Assembly (NCBI GenBank): GCA_017458545.1 | Contig: JAFTBA010000153.1 | Span: 1-9,518 of the forward strand | DNA: 9,518 bases | Reading direction: 5' to 3' | Source of the DNA: Synergistaceae bacterium | GTDB taxonomy: Bacteria; Synergistota; Synergistia; Synergistales; Aminobacteriaceae | Part shown: positions 1 through 4,832 of the stretch, piece after piece | How positions within the stretch are numbered: the stretch's first letter is position 1 | Layout of the letters: each line of letters starts with the position of its first letter | Made by a program: the position numbers and the translations under genes | The notes under the pieces: generated by a model | Seen by the model: the letters and a program-made list of their open reading frames with translations, nothing else | Told to the model about the DNA's origin: nothing | Databases searched by the model: none

Positions 1-806
1 GAGCCGTAATTTTCCTTGAGCCACGAAAGAACTGTCAGCATGAGTTTAGGGTTAACCTCATCGAAAACTATCATGTACTTGTCTACTTCTGCCTCACTAA
101 GTCCGTGAGACATTAACATTTTACGCTGTTCAGCGATTCTGGCGGCATTAAAGAGATTAGTGAGAAGGTAATCGCTCATGATAGTTTCTTCGTCAGCACC
201 GAGTGCCGAGAGTATTAACATTGCTGCACAGCCTGTACGGTCTTTGCCCTGAGTGCAGTGGAACAGCAATGAACGTTCAGGAGGAAGGTTCAGGAGTTCA
301 ACGAAAAATTCACGGTAAGCCTTTTTGCCTGCGTCATCGGAAAGAAATTCAATATACAGGTTAGTGGAAACTATACCGCTGTCAACAGTGTATTTGAGTC
401 TTGCAACTGCATCGCCCTCAAAGTCTAATTTCTTTTCGAGTTTTTTATTGAACGTCTCTTCATTGATGACGCTGAGATTGAGGTACTTTACTCCGTCAAT
501 AACGGGGTCAGGTTTGGGGGCAGCCTCAACGCTCATTCTGAAGTCTGCAATCACAGACAGGTGATAAACGTTCTTCAAGCGTTCAATGTCCTCACCGGAT
601 ATTGTGCTGAGGTCTGCTGTCCGCAGGAGAACGCCGTGTTTGACTTTTCTTCCGTCAGCAACGGGATAGCCTCCTAATTCACGAGCATTGCCGACACTTT
701 TAAGGTTAATGCTCTGTTTTTTCTGCAAATCAATATCCGCCTCACTTCCGTAACAAAAACTGCACATTCCTAACAGCATTAACAAAACCATTAAGCTGCG
801 TTTCAA
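1..806 (-). CDS. Secreted tyrosine-phosphatase-like protein (Y_phosphatase3 type), 3' end outside window
   Basis: 268 codons are visible and the frame is open to the left edge, so the C-terminus is missing. The P-loop HCTQGKDRTG at residues 183-192 matches the Cys phosphatase signature HCxxGxxR(S/T), with C184 the expected nucleophile and R190 the phosphate-binding Arg. An upstream NARELGGY segment (about residues 39-46) followed by a GVLLRTADL stretch is typical of the bacterial family that includes Listeria LipA and IphP-like enzymes, which dephosphorylate phosphotyrosine and sometimes phosphoinositides. The N-terminus (basic KRS, then a Leu/Met-rich hydrophobic run to about residue 19) looks like a Sec signal peptide, so the enzyme should act outside the cytoplasm. 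The Cys in LGMC does not fit a good lipobox. The start is TTG: an AAAGGAG lies 10 nt upstream, and the ATG at 840 is in another frame. It is divergent from leuB. The substrate is unknown; the family call is strong. Confidence 0.85.
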   Translation of the reverse strand, partial: MKRSLMVLLMLLGMCSFCYGSEADIDLQKKQSINLKSVGNARELGGYPVADGRKVKHGVLLRTADLSTISGEDIERLKNVYHLSVIADFRMSVEAAPKPDPVIDGVKYLNLSVINEETFNKKLEKKLDFEGDAVARLKYTVDSGIVSTNLYIEFLSDDAGKKAYREFFVELLNLPPERSLLFHCTQGKDRTGCAAMLILSALGADEETIMSDYLLTNLFNAARIAEQRKMLMSHGLSEAEVDKYMIVFDEVNPKLMLTVLSWLKENYG

Positions 807-816
807 AATTTTTTGA

Positions 817-823
817 CTCCTTT
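817..823 (-). promoter_or_regulatory. Ribosome binding site fixing a TTG start for the phosphatase gene
   Basis: AAAGGAG on the minus strand, 10 nt before the TTG at 806-804. It settles the start because no in-frame ATG upstream has a usable Shine-Dalgarno sequence and the signal peptide begins right after this TTG. Confidence 0.7.
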
Positions 824-838
824 CGTTTTTTGTTTTTC

Positions 839-847
839 ATAATATCA
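839..847 (-). promoter_or_regulatory. Candidate extended -10 promoter for the phosphatase gene
   Basis: The minus strand reads TGATATTAT (TG-N-TATTAT), an extended -10 element, about 33 nt upstream of the TTG start, giving a short leader. No convincing -35 hexamer sits 16-18 nt further upstream, which extended -10 promoters tolerate. The putP promoter in this window has the same TGATAT beginning. Prediction only. Confidence 0.4.
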
Positions 848-933
848 TGCGGTGCAAGTAGTGAACTCTTGACAGTTATGGAATAATCAAAGCCGTTACA
901 AATTCACACAAAAGGAGATTAAACGATTAACTC

Positions 934-2001
934 ATGAAGAAAGTAGCAGTAATACCCGGAGACGGTATAGGCCCTGAAGTAATAGGAGCGACTCTTGAAG
1001 TCCTCGAAAAAACTGCGCCCAAAACATTTGAGTTCGAAAGCGTCGCAATGGGCGGTAATGCCATCGATAAATACGGTGAGCCTCTTCCTGCCGAAAGCCT
1101 CAAAATCTGTCAGAACGCTGACGCAACATTACTCGGTGCTGTCGGAGGCCCTAAATGGGATAATCAGCCCCCTGATTTACGCCCTGAACGCGGACTCTTA
1201 GGGGTCAGAAAAGGACTCGGTGTTTTCGCTAACATTCGCCCAGCAAAAATCTTTGCTCCTCTTGCTTCAGCCTGCCCCTTGAGGAAAGACATTGCAGAAA
1301 AAGGAATCGATTTCGTTATCATACGCGAGCTCACGGGAGGAATATATTTCGGTAAACACGAGGCATTCACGACTCCAAACGGCGAGAAAGCAGCCCGTGA
1401 TGTTATGGAATACACCGAGCATGAGATTCGCAGAATAGCTCATGTTGCATTCAAAACTGCTATGGGCAGACGCAAAATCGTTACGTCAATCGACAAAGCT
1501 AACATTCTCACTTCCTCAAGATTATGGCGCGAAGTTGTTGAGGACGTTGCTAAGGAATATCCCGAAGTCAAACTAAATCATCTCTATGTCGATAACGCTT
1601 CCATGCAGCTTATCCGTGTGCCTAATGAATTTGACGTTATCGTTACTGAAAATACTTTCGGCGATATTCTTTCGGATGAAGCCAGTCAGATAGTCGGCTC
1701 AATCGGAATGATACCCAGCGCGAGTCTCGGTGAAGGCAGTAAAGGACTCTATGAGCCTATTCACGGTTCAGCACCTGACATCGCAGGACAGGACAAAGCT
1801 AATCCTATAGGTACTGTTTTGGCAGGAGCTATGATGCTGCGTTACTCGTTCGGAATGACTGATGAGGCTGACAGAATTGAAAGGGCTGTTGACGGAGTGC
1901 TGAAGGACGGATTGAGAACGCCTGATATTTTTGTCGGAACTGATGACACGAAATTAATCACGGGTTCGCAGATGAAAAACGAAATAATTGCCAGGCTGTA
2001 A
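934..2001 (+). CDS. leuB: 3-isopropylmalate dehydrogenase
   Basis: 355 residues, normal length for LeuB. It oxidatively decarboxylates 3-isopropylmalate to 2-oxoisocaproate with NAD+, the third step of leucine biosynthesis, in the cytoplasm as a homodimer. Visible family features are the N-terminal IPGDGIGPEV (residues 7-16), the substrate loop ERGLLGVRKGLG (85-96) that separates LeuB from isocitrate dehydrogenase, R102 and R131, catalytic Y138 in GGIYFG, K188 in SIDKAN, the metal-binding Asp set D220, D244 and D248, and the NAD-binding HGSAPDIAGQ (278-287). The start is ATG; AAGGAG lies at 912-917, an unusually long 16 nt away, and an in-frame stop at 928-930 excludes any earlier start. No leuA, leuC or leuD is adjacent and a strong terminator follows, so it is probably transcribed alone. 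No leader peptide, T-box or clear promoter was found upstream. Confidence 0.97.
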   Translation: MKKVAVIPGDGIGPEVIGATLEVLEKTAPKTFEFESVAMGGNAIDKYGEPLPAESLKICQNADATLLGAVGGPKWDNQPPDLRPERGLLGVRKGLGVFANIRPAKIFAPLASACPLRKDIAEKGIDFVIIRELTGGIYFGKHEAFTTPNGEKAARDVMEYTEHEIRRIAHVAFKTAMGRRKIVTSIDKANILTSSRLWREVVEDVAKEYPEVKLNHLYVDNASMQLIRVPNEFDVIVTENTFGDILSDEASQIVGSIGMIPSASLGEGSKGLYEPIHGSAPDIAGQDKANPIGTVLAGAMMLRYSFGMTDEADRIERAVDGVLKDGLRTPDIFVGTDDTKLITGSQMKNEIIARL

Positions 2002-2013
2002 GTATCAAATAAG

Positions 2014-2044
2014 CTCCTCTGATGACGAGTCGGAGGAGTTTTTT
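2014..2044 (+). terminator. Intrinsic terminator after leuB
   Basis: A 9-bp stem (2014-2022 with 2030-2038, CTCCTCTGA against TCGGAGGAG, one G-U pair) with a 7-nt loop is followed at once by six T. It lies 12 nt after the leuB stop and separates leuB from the Sel1-repeat gene. Confidence 0.9.
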
Positions 2045-2123
2045 GTATTGAACATGATGTGCTAAAATTTTCACGCTTTACGTTTACACTTTAATATTCA
2101 TTGAAAGGAGCCATATTCTTATC

Positions 2124-3839
2124 ATGGTGAAGAAAATTGTTTCATGTTCAGTTTTATTGCTCATGCTTTTTGTCGGAACTTCATTTGCCGCTAACGTTAA
2201 TGTTAATGCGGTGCTTCAGAAAGCACAGAAGGGCGATGTTAAAGCTCAGGTTGAATTGGGACTCATGTACCATGAAGGTTACGGGGTCAAAAAGGATTTC
2301 AAGGAGGCCGTTAAATGGTGGAAGATGGCTGCCGATAAGAATGATCCTTCTGCAATGAGTCACATGGGAACAGTTTACATGTTAGGCGAGGGAGTCAAAA
2401 AAGATTACAAAGCTGCTCTCGACTGTTTCAACAAGGCTGCTGCAAAAGGCAATTCGGAAGCCCAGTACAATTTAGGCGTAATGTATGCCAACGGTCTGGG
2501 AGTTAAGAGGGACTACAAAGCTGCCATTAACTGGTACACCAAATCAGCAAACAACAAGAACGTTGCAGCACAGAACAGTTTAGGTGCAATGTACTGGTTA
2601 GGTCAGGGCGTTAAGAAAAACCCGAAGGAAGCCGCTAAATGGTGGGGCATGGCCTCTAAAGCAGGGGACGCAAGCGCACAGTACAATCTCGGAGTAATGT
2701 ACGAGAAAGGCAACGGCGTTAAGAAAGACGCTCAGCAGGCAGTTAAACTCTACAGGCAATCGGCTGAACAGGGCTATGTACCTGCACAGAACAGTCTCGG
2801 AGTAGTTTACGAGAAAGGTATAGGTGTTAAGGCCGACAAAAAACAGGCACAGACCTGGTACGCTAAGGCATCGTCTGCCGGTTACACGAGTGTGCGCTAT
2901 GAGTTCGATGTTGTGGTATGCCCTGTGTACAGCAGACCGTTAATTTGCGTTGACGTATGGGGGCCTGCTTATTGGTACTGCGGTGATTACTACACAGGGG
3001 GCTGTGCTTACTACGGGTATTACGCGCCGGGCGGTTACATTGGCGGAGGAGACTGGGTATCGGTTGAGGAGTACAACACAACTATCATTAACGAGGTCAA
3101 CAATAACACTTACATCGACAACTCAGACAACAGCACTTACATTGACAACACCGATAACAGCGTGAACGTTGACAATACGGACAACAGTGTCAATGTTGAT
3201 AACTCAGACAGCAGCATTAACGTTGACGATTCCGATAAGAGTACGAATATTGTCAACTCAGACAGCAGCACTAACGTTGACAATTCAGATGCAAGTACCA
3301 ACGCTGACAATTCCGACACGAGTACTAATGTCGACAACTCAGACAGCAGTACCAACGCCGATAACTCAGACAGCAGTACTAACGCCGACAACTCGGACAG
3401 CAGTACCAACGCTGACAACTCGGACAGCAGTACCAACGCTGACAACTCAGACAGCAGCAACAACGCTGACAACTCAGACAACAGTACTAACGCTGATGAC
3501 TCTGATAACAGCAATAATGATGGCGGTTCTGTGAGCGGCAGCGGTTCATTCGAGGACAACAAGAACGAGTCCGAGAGCAGCGAGCCTCAGAACAATGAGC
3601 CTGAGACTAATGAGACTGAGACTAACGAGCCTGAGAGCAATGAATCCGAGAGCAGTGAGCCTGAGAGTTCAGGGAATGATGAGACACCTGATGATTCGGT
3701 CGGTAATGATGTGCCTGACGATTCGGGCGGCGGAGATTTCGGAGGCGGAGATGACTCCGGCGGCGGCGGTGATTTCGGCGGAGATGATTCAGGCGGCGGT
3801 GATATGGGCGGCGGAGACCCTGTTATTCTGCCGGATTAA
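2124..3839 (+). CDS. Secreted Sel1-repeat protein with Asn/Asp/Ser nonapeptide array and acidic Gly-rich tail
   Basis: 571 residues. Residues 1-22 form a Sec signal peptide (MVKK, hydrophobic core, SFA cleavage site before ANVN). Six tandem 36-residue Sel1 (TPR-like) units span residues 41-256, each opening with a version of AQYNLGVMY and carrying a G-x-GVKKD turn; such alpha-solenoids bind protein partners. Residues 257-328 are rich in Tyr, Gly and Trp with four Cys (266, 275, 286, 294). Residues 329-463 are fifteen 9-residue repeats (consensus TNADNSDSS), residues 481-515 seven 5-residue acidic repeats (type NEPES), and residues 534-565 a Gly/Asp-rich tail. No C-terminal anchor or sorting motif is seen. 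The start is ATG with AAAGGAG 13 nt upstream. Only weak promoter-like sequence (a TAATAT near 2092) was seen in 2045-2123. There is no terminator before the tRNA gene. The function is unknown; a scaffold or cell-envelope protein is an inference. The Sel1 assignment is firm. Confidence 0.9.
   Translation: MVKKIVSCSVLLLMLFVGTSFAANVNVNAVLQKAQKGDVKAQVELGLMYHEGYGVKKDFKEAVKWWKMAADKNDPSAMSHMGTVYMLGEGVKKDYKAALDCFNKAAAKGNSEAQYNLGVMYANGLGVKRDYKAAINWYTKSANNKNVAAQNSLGAMYWLGQGVKKNPKEAAKWWGMASKAGDASAQYNLGVMYEKGNGVKKDAQQAVKLYRQSAEQGYVPAQNSLGVVYEKGIGVKADKKQAQTWYAKASSAGYTSVRYEFDVVVCPVYSRPLICVDVWGPAYWYCGDYYTGGCAYYGYYAPGGYIGGGDWVSVEEYNTTIINEVNNNTYIDNSDNSTYIDNTDNSVNVDNTDNSVNVDNSDSSINVDDSDKSTNIVNSDSSTNVDNSDASTNADNSDTSTNVDNSDSSTNADNSDSSTNADNSDSSTNADNSDSSTNADNSDSSNNADNSDNSTNADDSDNSNNDGGSVSGSGSFEDNKNESESSEPQNNEPETNETETNEPESNESESSEPESSGNDETPDDSVGNDVPDDSGGGDFGGGDDSGGGGDFGGDDSGGGDMGGGDPVILPD
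2244..2891 (+). repeat. Six Sel1 repeats (108 bp units) within the secreted protein
   Basis: Six in-register 36-codon units without indels, at residues 41-76, 77-112, 113-148, 149-184, 185-220 and 221-256. Units 3 and 5 share AQYNLGVMY, and units 4 and 6 share AQNSLG. The perfect register suggests one continuous solenoid. Confidence 0.9.
3108..3512 (+). repeat. Fifteen tandem 27-bp repeats encoding 9-residue Asn/Asp/Ser units
   Basis: Units start every 27 bp from 3108. The protein consensus is (T/V)N(A/V)DNSDSS. Units 10-13 are identical as protein (TNADNSDSS) and differ only at third codon positions. Early units (TYIDNSDNS, TYIDNTDNS, VNVDNTDNS) and late units (NNADNSDNS, TNADDSDNS) are more diverged. 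The array is in frame throughout, so gain or loss of a unit would keep the reading frame. Confidence 0.93.
3564..3668 (+). repeat. Seven 15-bp repeats encoding acidic pentapeptides
   Basis: Residues 481-515 read as five-residue units: NESES, SEPQN, NEPET, NETET, NEPES, NESES, SEPES. This gives a strongly acidic, Pro-spaced and probably extended segment between the nonapeptide array and the Gly/Asp tail. Confidence 0.8.
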
Positions 3840-3861
3840 AGCGTTCAAAGAATCTCAGGGT

Positions 3862-3890
3862 TTGACAAAATATTAAACCCAGTGTATTTT
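3862..3890 (+). promoter_or_regulatory. Sigma70-type promoter of the tRNA-Leu/rpsT unit
   Basis: Perfect -35 TTGACA (3862-3867), a 17-nt spacer and -10 TATTTT (3885-3890). The predicted transcription start near 3897 is about 11 nt before the mature tRNA 5' end, as expected for a stable-RNA gene. This is the best-looking promoter in the window. Confidence 0.8.
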
Positions 3891-3907
3891 ATGCTGTATC
3901 ATTAAAA

Positions 3908-3993
3908 GCCGGAGTGGCGGAATGGTAGACGCAGCGGACTCAAAATCCGCCGGGGGCAACTCTGTGGGAGTTCGAGTCTCCCCTCCGGCACCA
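3908..3993 (+). tRNA. tRNA-Leu (anticodon CAA)
   Basis: 86 nt with encoded CCA. The acceptor stem GCCGGAG pairs with CTCCGGC (3983-3989), followed by discriminator A and CCA (3991-3993). The D stem is GCG/CGC, the anticodon stem GCGGA/TCCGC encloses the loop CTCAAAA (anticodon CAA at 3941-3943, reading UUG), the long variable arm is typical of class II leucine tRNAs, and the T stem GGGAG/CTCCC holds the loop TTCGAGT. It lies 26 nt upstream of rpsT with no terminator between, so both are probably on one transcript that is processed. Confidence 0.97.
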
Positions 3994-4019
3994 TTACACA
4001 CAGAATACGGGAGATCATA

Positions 4020-4286
4020 ATGCCGAACAAAAAATCCGCTGAAAGGCGCGTAAGAATATCAGAGCGTAACAGGCTGTATAACAAGTATTGGACTTCAAGA
4101 TGTAAGACCGCCGTTAAGAGAGTTCTTGAAGCAGTTTCGTCAGGCAATGCTGAAGAAGCAGCAAAAAGTTTCAACACTGCCCAGAGCGTAATTGACAAGG
4201 CAGTTGTTAAAGGCGTAATGCACAGGAATACAGCAGCAAGACGCAAAGAATTAATGTCGCGCCGAATGAAGGCCATGAACGCCTAA
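4020..4286 (+). CDS. rpsT: 30S ribosomal protein S20
   Basis: 88 residues, the usual S20 length. S20 is a three-helix protein that binds 16S rRNA early in assembly of the small subunit. Seen here are the N-terminal MPNKKSAERRVRISERNRLYN, rich in basic residues with the conserved KSA-RR pattern, and the C-terminal HRNTAARRKE with a basic RRMK tail. The start ATG has GGGAG at 4009-4013 with a 6-nt gap, the tightest ribosome binding site in the window, which fits a highly expressed gene. It follows tRNA-Leu in one transcription unit and ends in a strong terminator. No S20 autoregulatory structure could be judged by eye. Confidence 0.97.
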   Translation: MPNKKSAERRVRISERNRLYNKYWTSRCKTAVKRVLEAVSSGNAEEAAKSFNTAQSVIDKAVVKGVMHRNTAARRKELMSRRMKAMNA

Positions 4287-4325
4287 ACAATCTGACTAAG
4301 CACAAAACACACGCATAAATTCAAG

Positions 4326-4359
4326 CAGTCCTCAGCCTTAAACTGAGGGCTGTTTTTTT
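4326..4359 (+). terminator. Intrinsic terminator of rpsT, overlapping the 3' end of hxlR
   Basis: A 10-bp stem (4326-4335 CAGTCCTCAG with 4343-4352 CTGAGGGCTG, one T-G pair) with a 7-nt loop is followed by seven T (4353-4359). The T tract is on the plus strand, so it terminates rpsT. The hxlR stop codon (TAA, 4340-4338 on the minus strand) lies in the loop, and the right arm plus T tract encode the last hxlR residues (KKQPSV). Confidence 0.92.
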
Positions 4360-4706
4360 GACGTTTTTGACTCACTCATCTGAGCCTCAGCCCATCGGTA
4401 AACGGACTCAAGTGCAGGGATTAATGAGTTACCGCGTTCGGTCAATGAGTATTCAACAGTAGGCGGAATAGTACTGTACTGTTTACGGCTGATGAGGCTG
4501 TCGGCTTCGAGTTCACGCAGGCATTTCGTCAGCATAGTTGCTGTTATGCCTACTACACGGCGCTCAAGCTCCTTGTATCTCATAGTCCTGTTCTCGGAGT
4601 CGGCAATGTACCACAGAATAGGCAGTTTCCATTTCTGTCCGATAATTTTCATCGCGTAAAGTATAGGGCATTCAGTGTCATAAATATTTTCATTCTCAGG
4701 AAGCAT
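4338..4706 (-). CDS. HxlR-family winged-helix transcriptional regulator
   Basis: 122 residues from the preferred ATG at 4706. An upstream in-frame ATG at 4763 would give 141 residues but has no Shine-Dalgarno, while AGGAG (4724-4720) stands 13 nt before 4706, a spacing common in this window. HxlR hallmarks are ECPILYAMKIIGQKWK near the N-terminus (residues 12-27), MRYKELERRVVGITATMLTKCLRELEADSL forming the helix-turn-helix and recognition helix (about 42-71), and the wing with PPTVEYSLTERG. Members bind DNA as dimers; several (YodB, HypR) sense quinones, aldehydes or disulfide stress through an N-terminal Cys. Here C13 occupies that position and C62 is a second Cys, so redox or electrophile sensing is plausible but unproven. 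It is divergent from the flavin oxidoreductase and probably controls it and itself. The SKTSKKQPSV tail is built on the rpsT terminator. Confidence 0.9.
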   Translation of the reverse strand: MLPENENIYDTECPILYAMKIIGQKWKLPILWYIADSENRTMRYKELERRVVGITATMLTKCLRELEADSLISRKQYSTIPPTVEYSLTERGNSLIPALESVYRWAEAQMSESKTSKKQPSV

Positions 4707-4719
4707 TAGTTTTGCACTT

Positions 4720-4724
4720 CTCCT
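4720..4724 (-). promoter_or_regulatory. Ribosome binding site supporting the shorter hxlR start
   Basis: AGGAG on the minus strand, 13 nt before the ATG at 4706-4704. It lies inside the codons that the longer reading from 4763 would use, and that longer start has only A-rich sequence ahead of it. This favours the 122-residue protein. Confidence 0.65.
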
Positions 4725-4748
4725 ATTAGTATAAATTTCAGAGCGGCT

Positions 4749-4760
4749 AAGAAATTTCTT
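4749..4760. promoter_or_regulatory. Perfect 12-bp palindrome, candidate HxlR operator
   Basis: AAGAAATTTCTT is identical on both strands. It ends 5 bp before the predicted -35 of the oxidoreductase promoter and lies just downstream of the predicted hxlR start of transcription. A looser inverted pair flanks it: AGTATAAATTTC (4728-4739) against GAAATTTCTTCATACT (4751-4766), with four extra bases in the second arm. Position and symmetry suit a dimeric regulator, but no known HxlR box is matched exactly. Confidence 0.45.
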
Positions 4761-4765
4761 CATAC

Positions 4766-4793
4766 TTCATATTTTTTTGCAGGTAATTATAAT
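4766..4793 (+). promoter_or_regulatory. Promoter of the oxidoreductase/hydrolase operon
   Basis: -10 TATAAT (4788-4793) is a perfect match. The best -35 is TTCATA (4766-4771, four of six) with 16-bp spacing. Predicted start is near 4800, giving a leader of about 33 nt. A weak -35 beside a candidate operator suits a regulated promoter. Confidence 0.6.
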
Positions 4794-4814
4794 ATCGCAC
4801 TGTTAATTTCACAA
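4786..4814 (-). promoter_or_regulatory. Divergent promoter of hxlR, sharing the -10 region
   Basis: On the minus strand: -35 TTGTGA (4814-4809), a 17-nt spacer and -10 TATAAT (4791-4786). This -10 overlaps the plus-strand TATAAT by four bases, so the two promoters could not both hold polymerase at once. Its predicted start near 4779 gives a leader of about 73 nt to the ATG at 4706. Confidence 0.5.
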
Positions 4815-4832
4815 ACAGGAGATGTAAAATTT

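Noticed and set aside
325..564. 79-codon plus-strand open frame in the left region
   Set aside because: It lies opposite the phosphatase coding frame, which has a catalytic motif, signal peptide and ribosome binding site.
869..874. Perfect TTGACA upstream of leuB as a -35 box
   Set aside because: No acceptable -10 hexamer lies 15-19 nt downstream, so I do not call a leuB promoter from it.
3108..3512. CRISPR array
   Set aside because: The 27-bp units follow each other with no spacers and are in frame within a protein gene.
3169..3534. Plus-strand Thr/Leu-rich open frame inside the Sel1 gene
   Set aside because: Another frame of the same repeat array with no start signal; the Sel1 frame runs through it without interruption.
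3137..3562. 141-codon minus-strand open frame with a Leu/Ser/Glu repeat opposite the nonapeptide array
   Set aside because: It is a by-product of the 27-bp periodic sequence, which stays open in several frames. It has no ribosome binding site, and the plus-strand protein has the signal peptide and domain structure.
3902..4276. 124-codon minus-strand open frame across tRNA-Leu and rpsT
   Set aside because: It reads the complement of a clear tRNA and a conserved ribosomal protein gene.
4707..4763. Longer 141-residue hxlR product starting at 4763
   Set aside because: There is no Shine-Dalgarno before that ATG, the extra 19 residues lie outside the HxlR domain, and an AGGAG precedes the inner ATG. 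It is not fully excluded.
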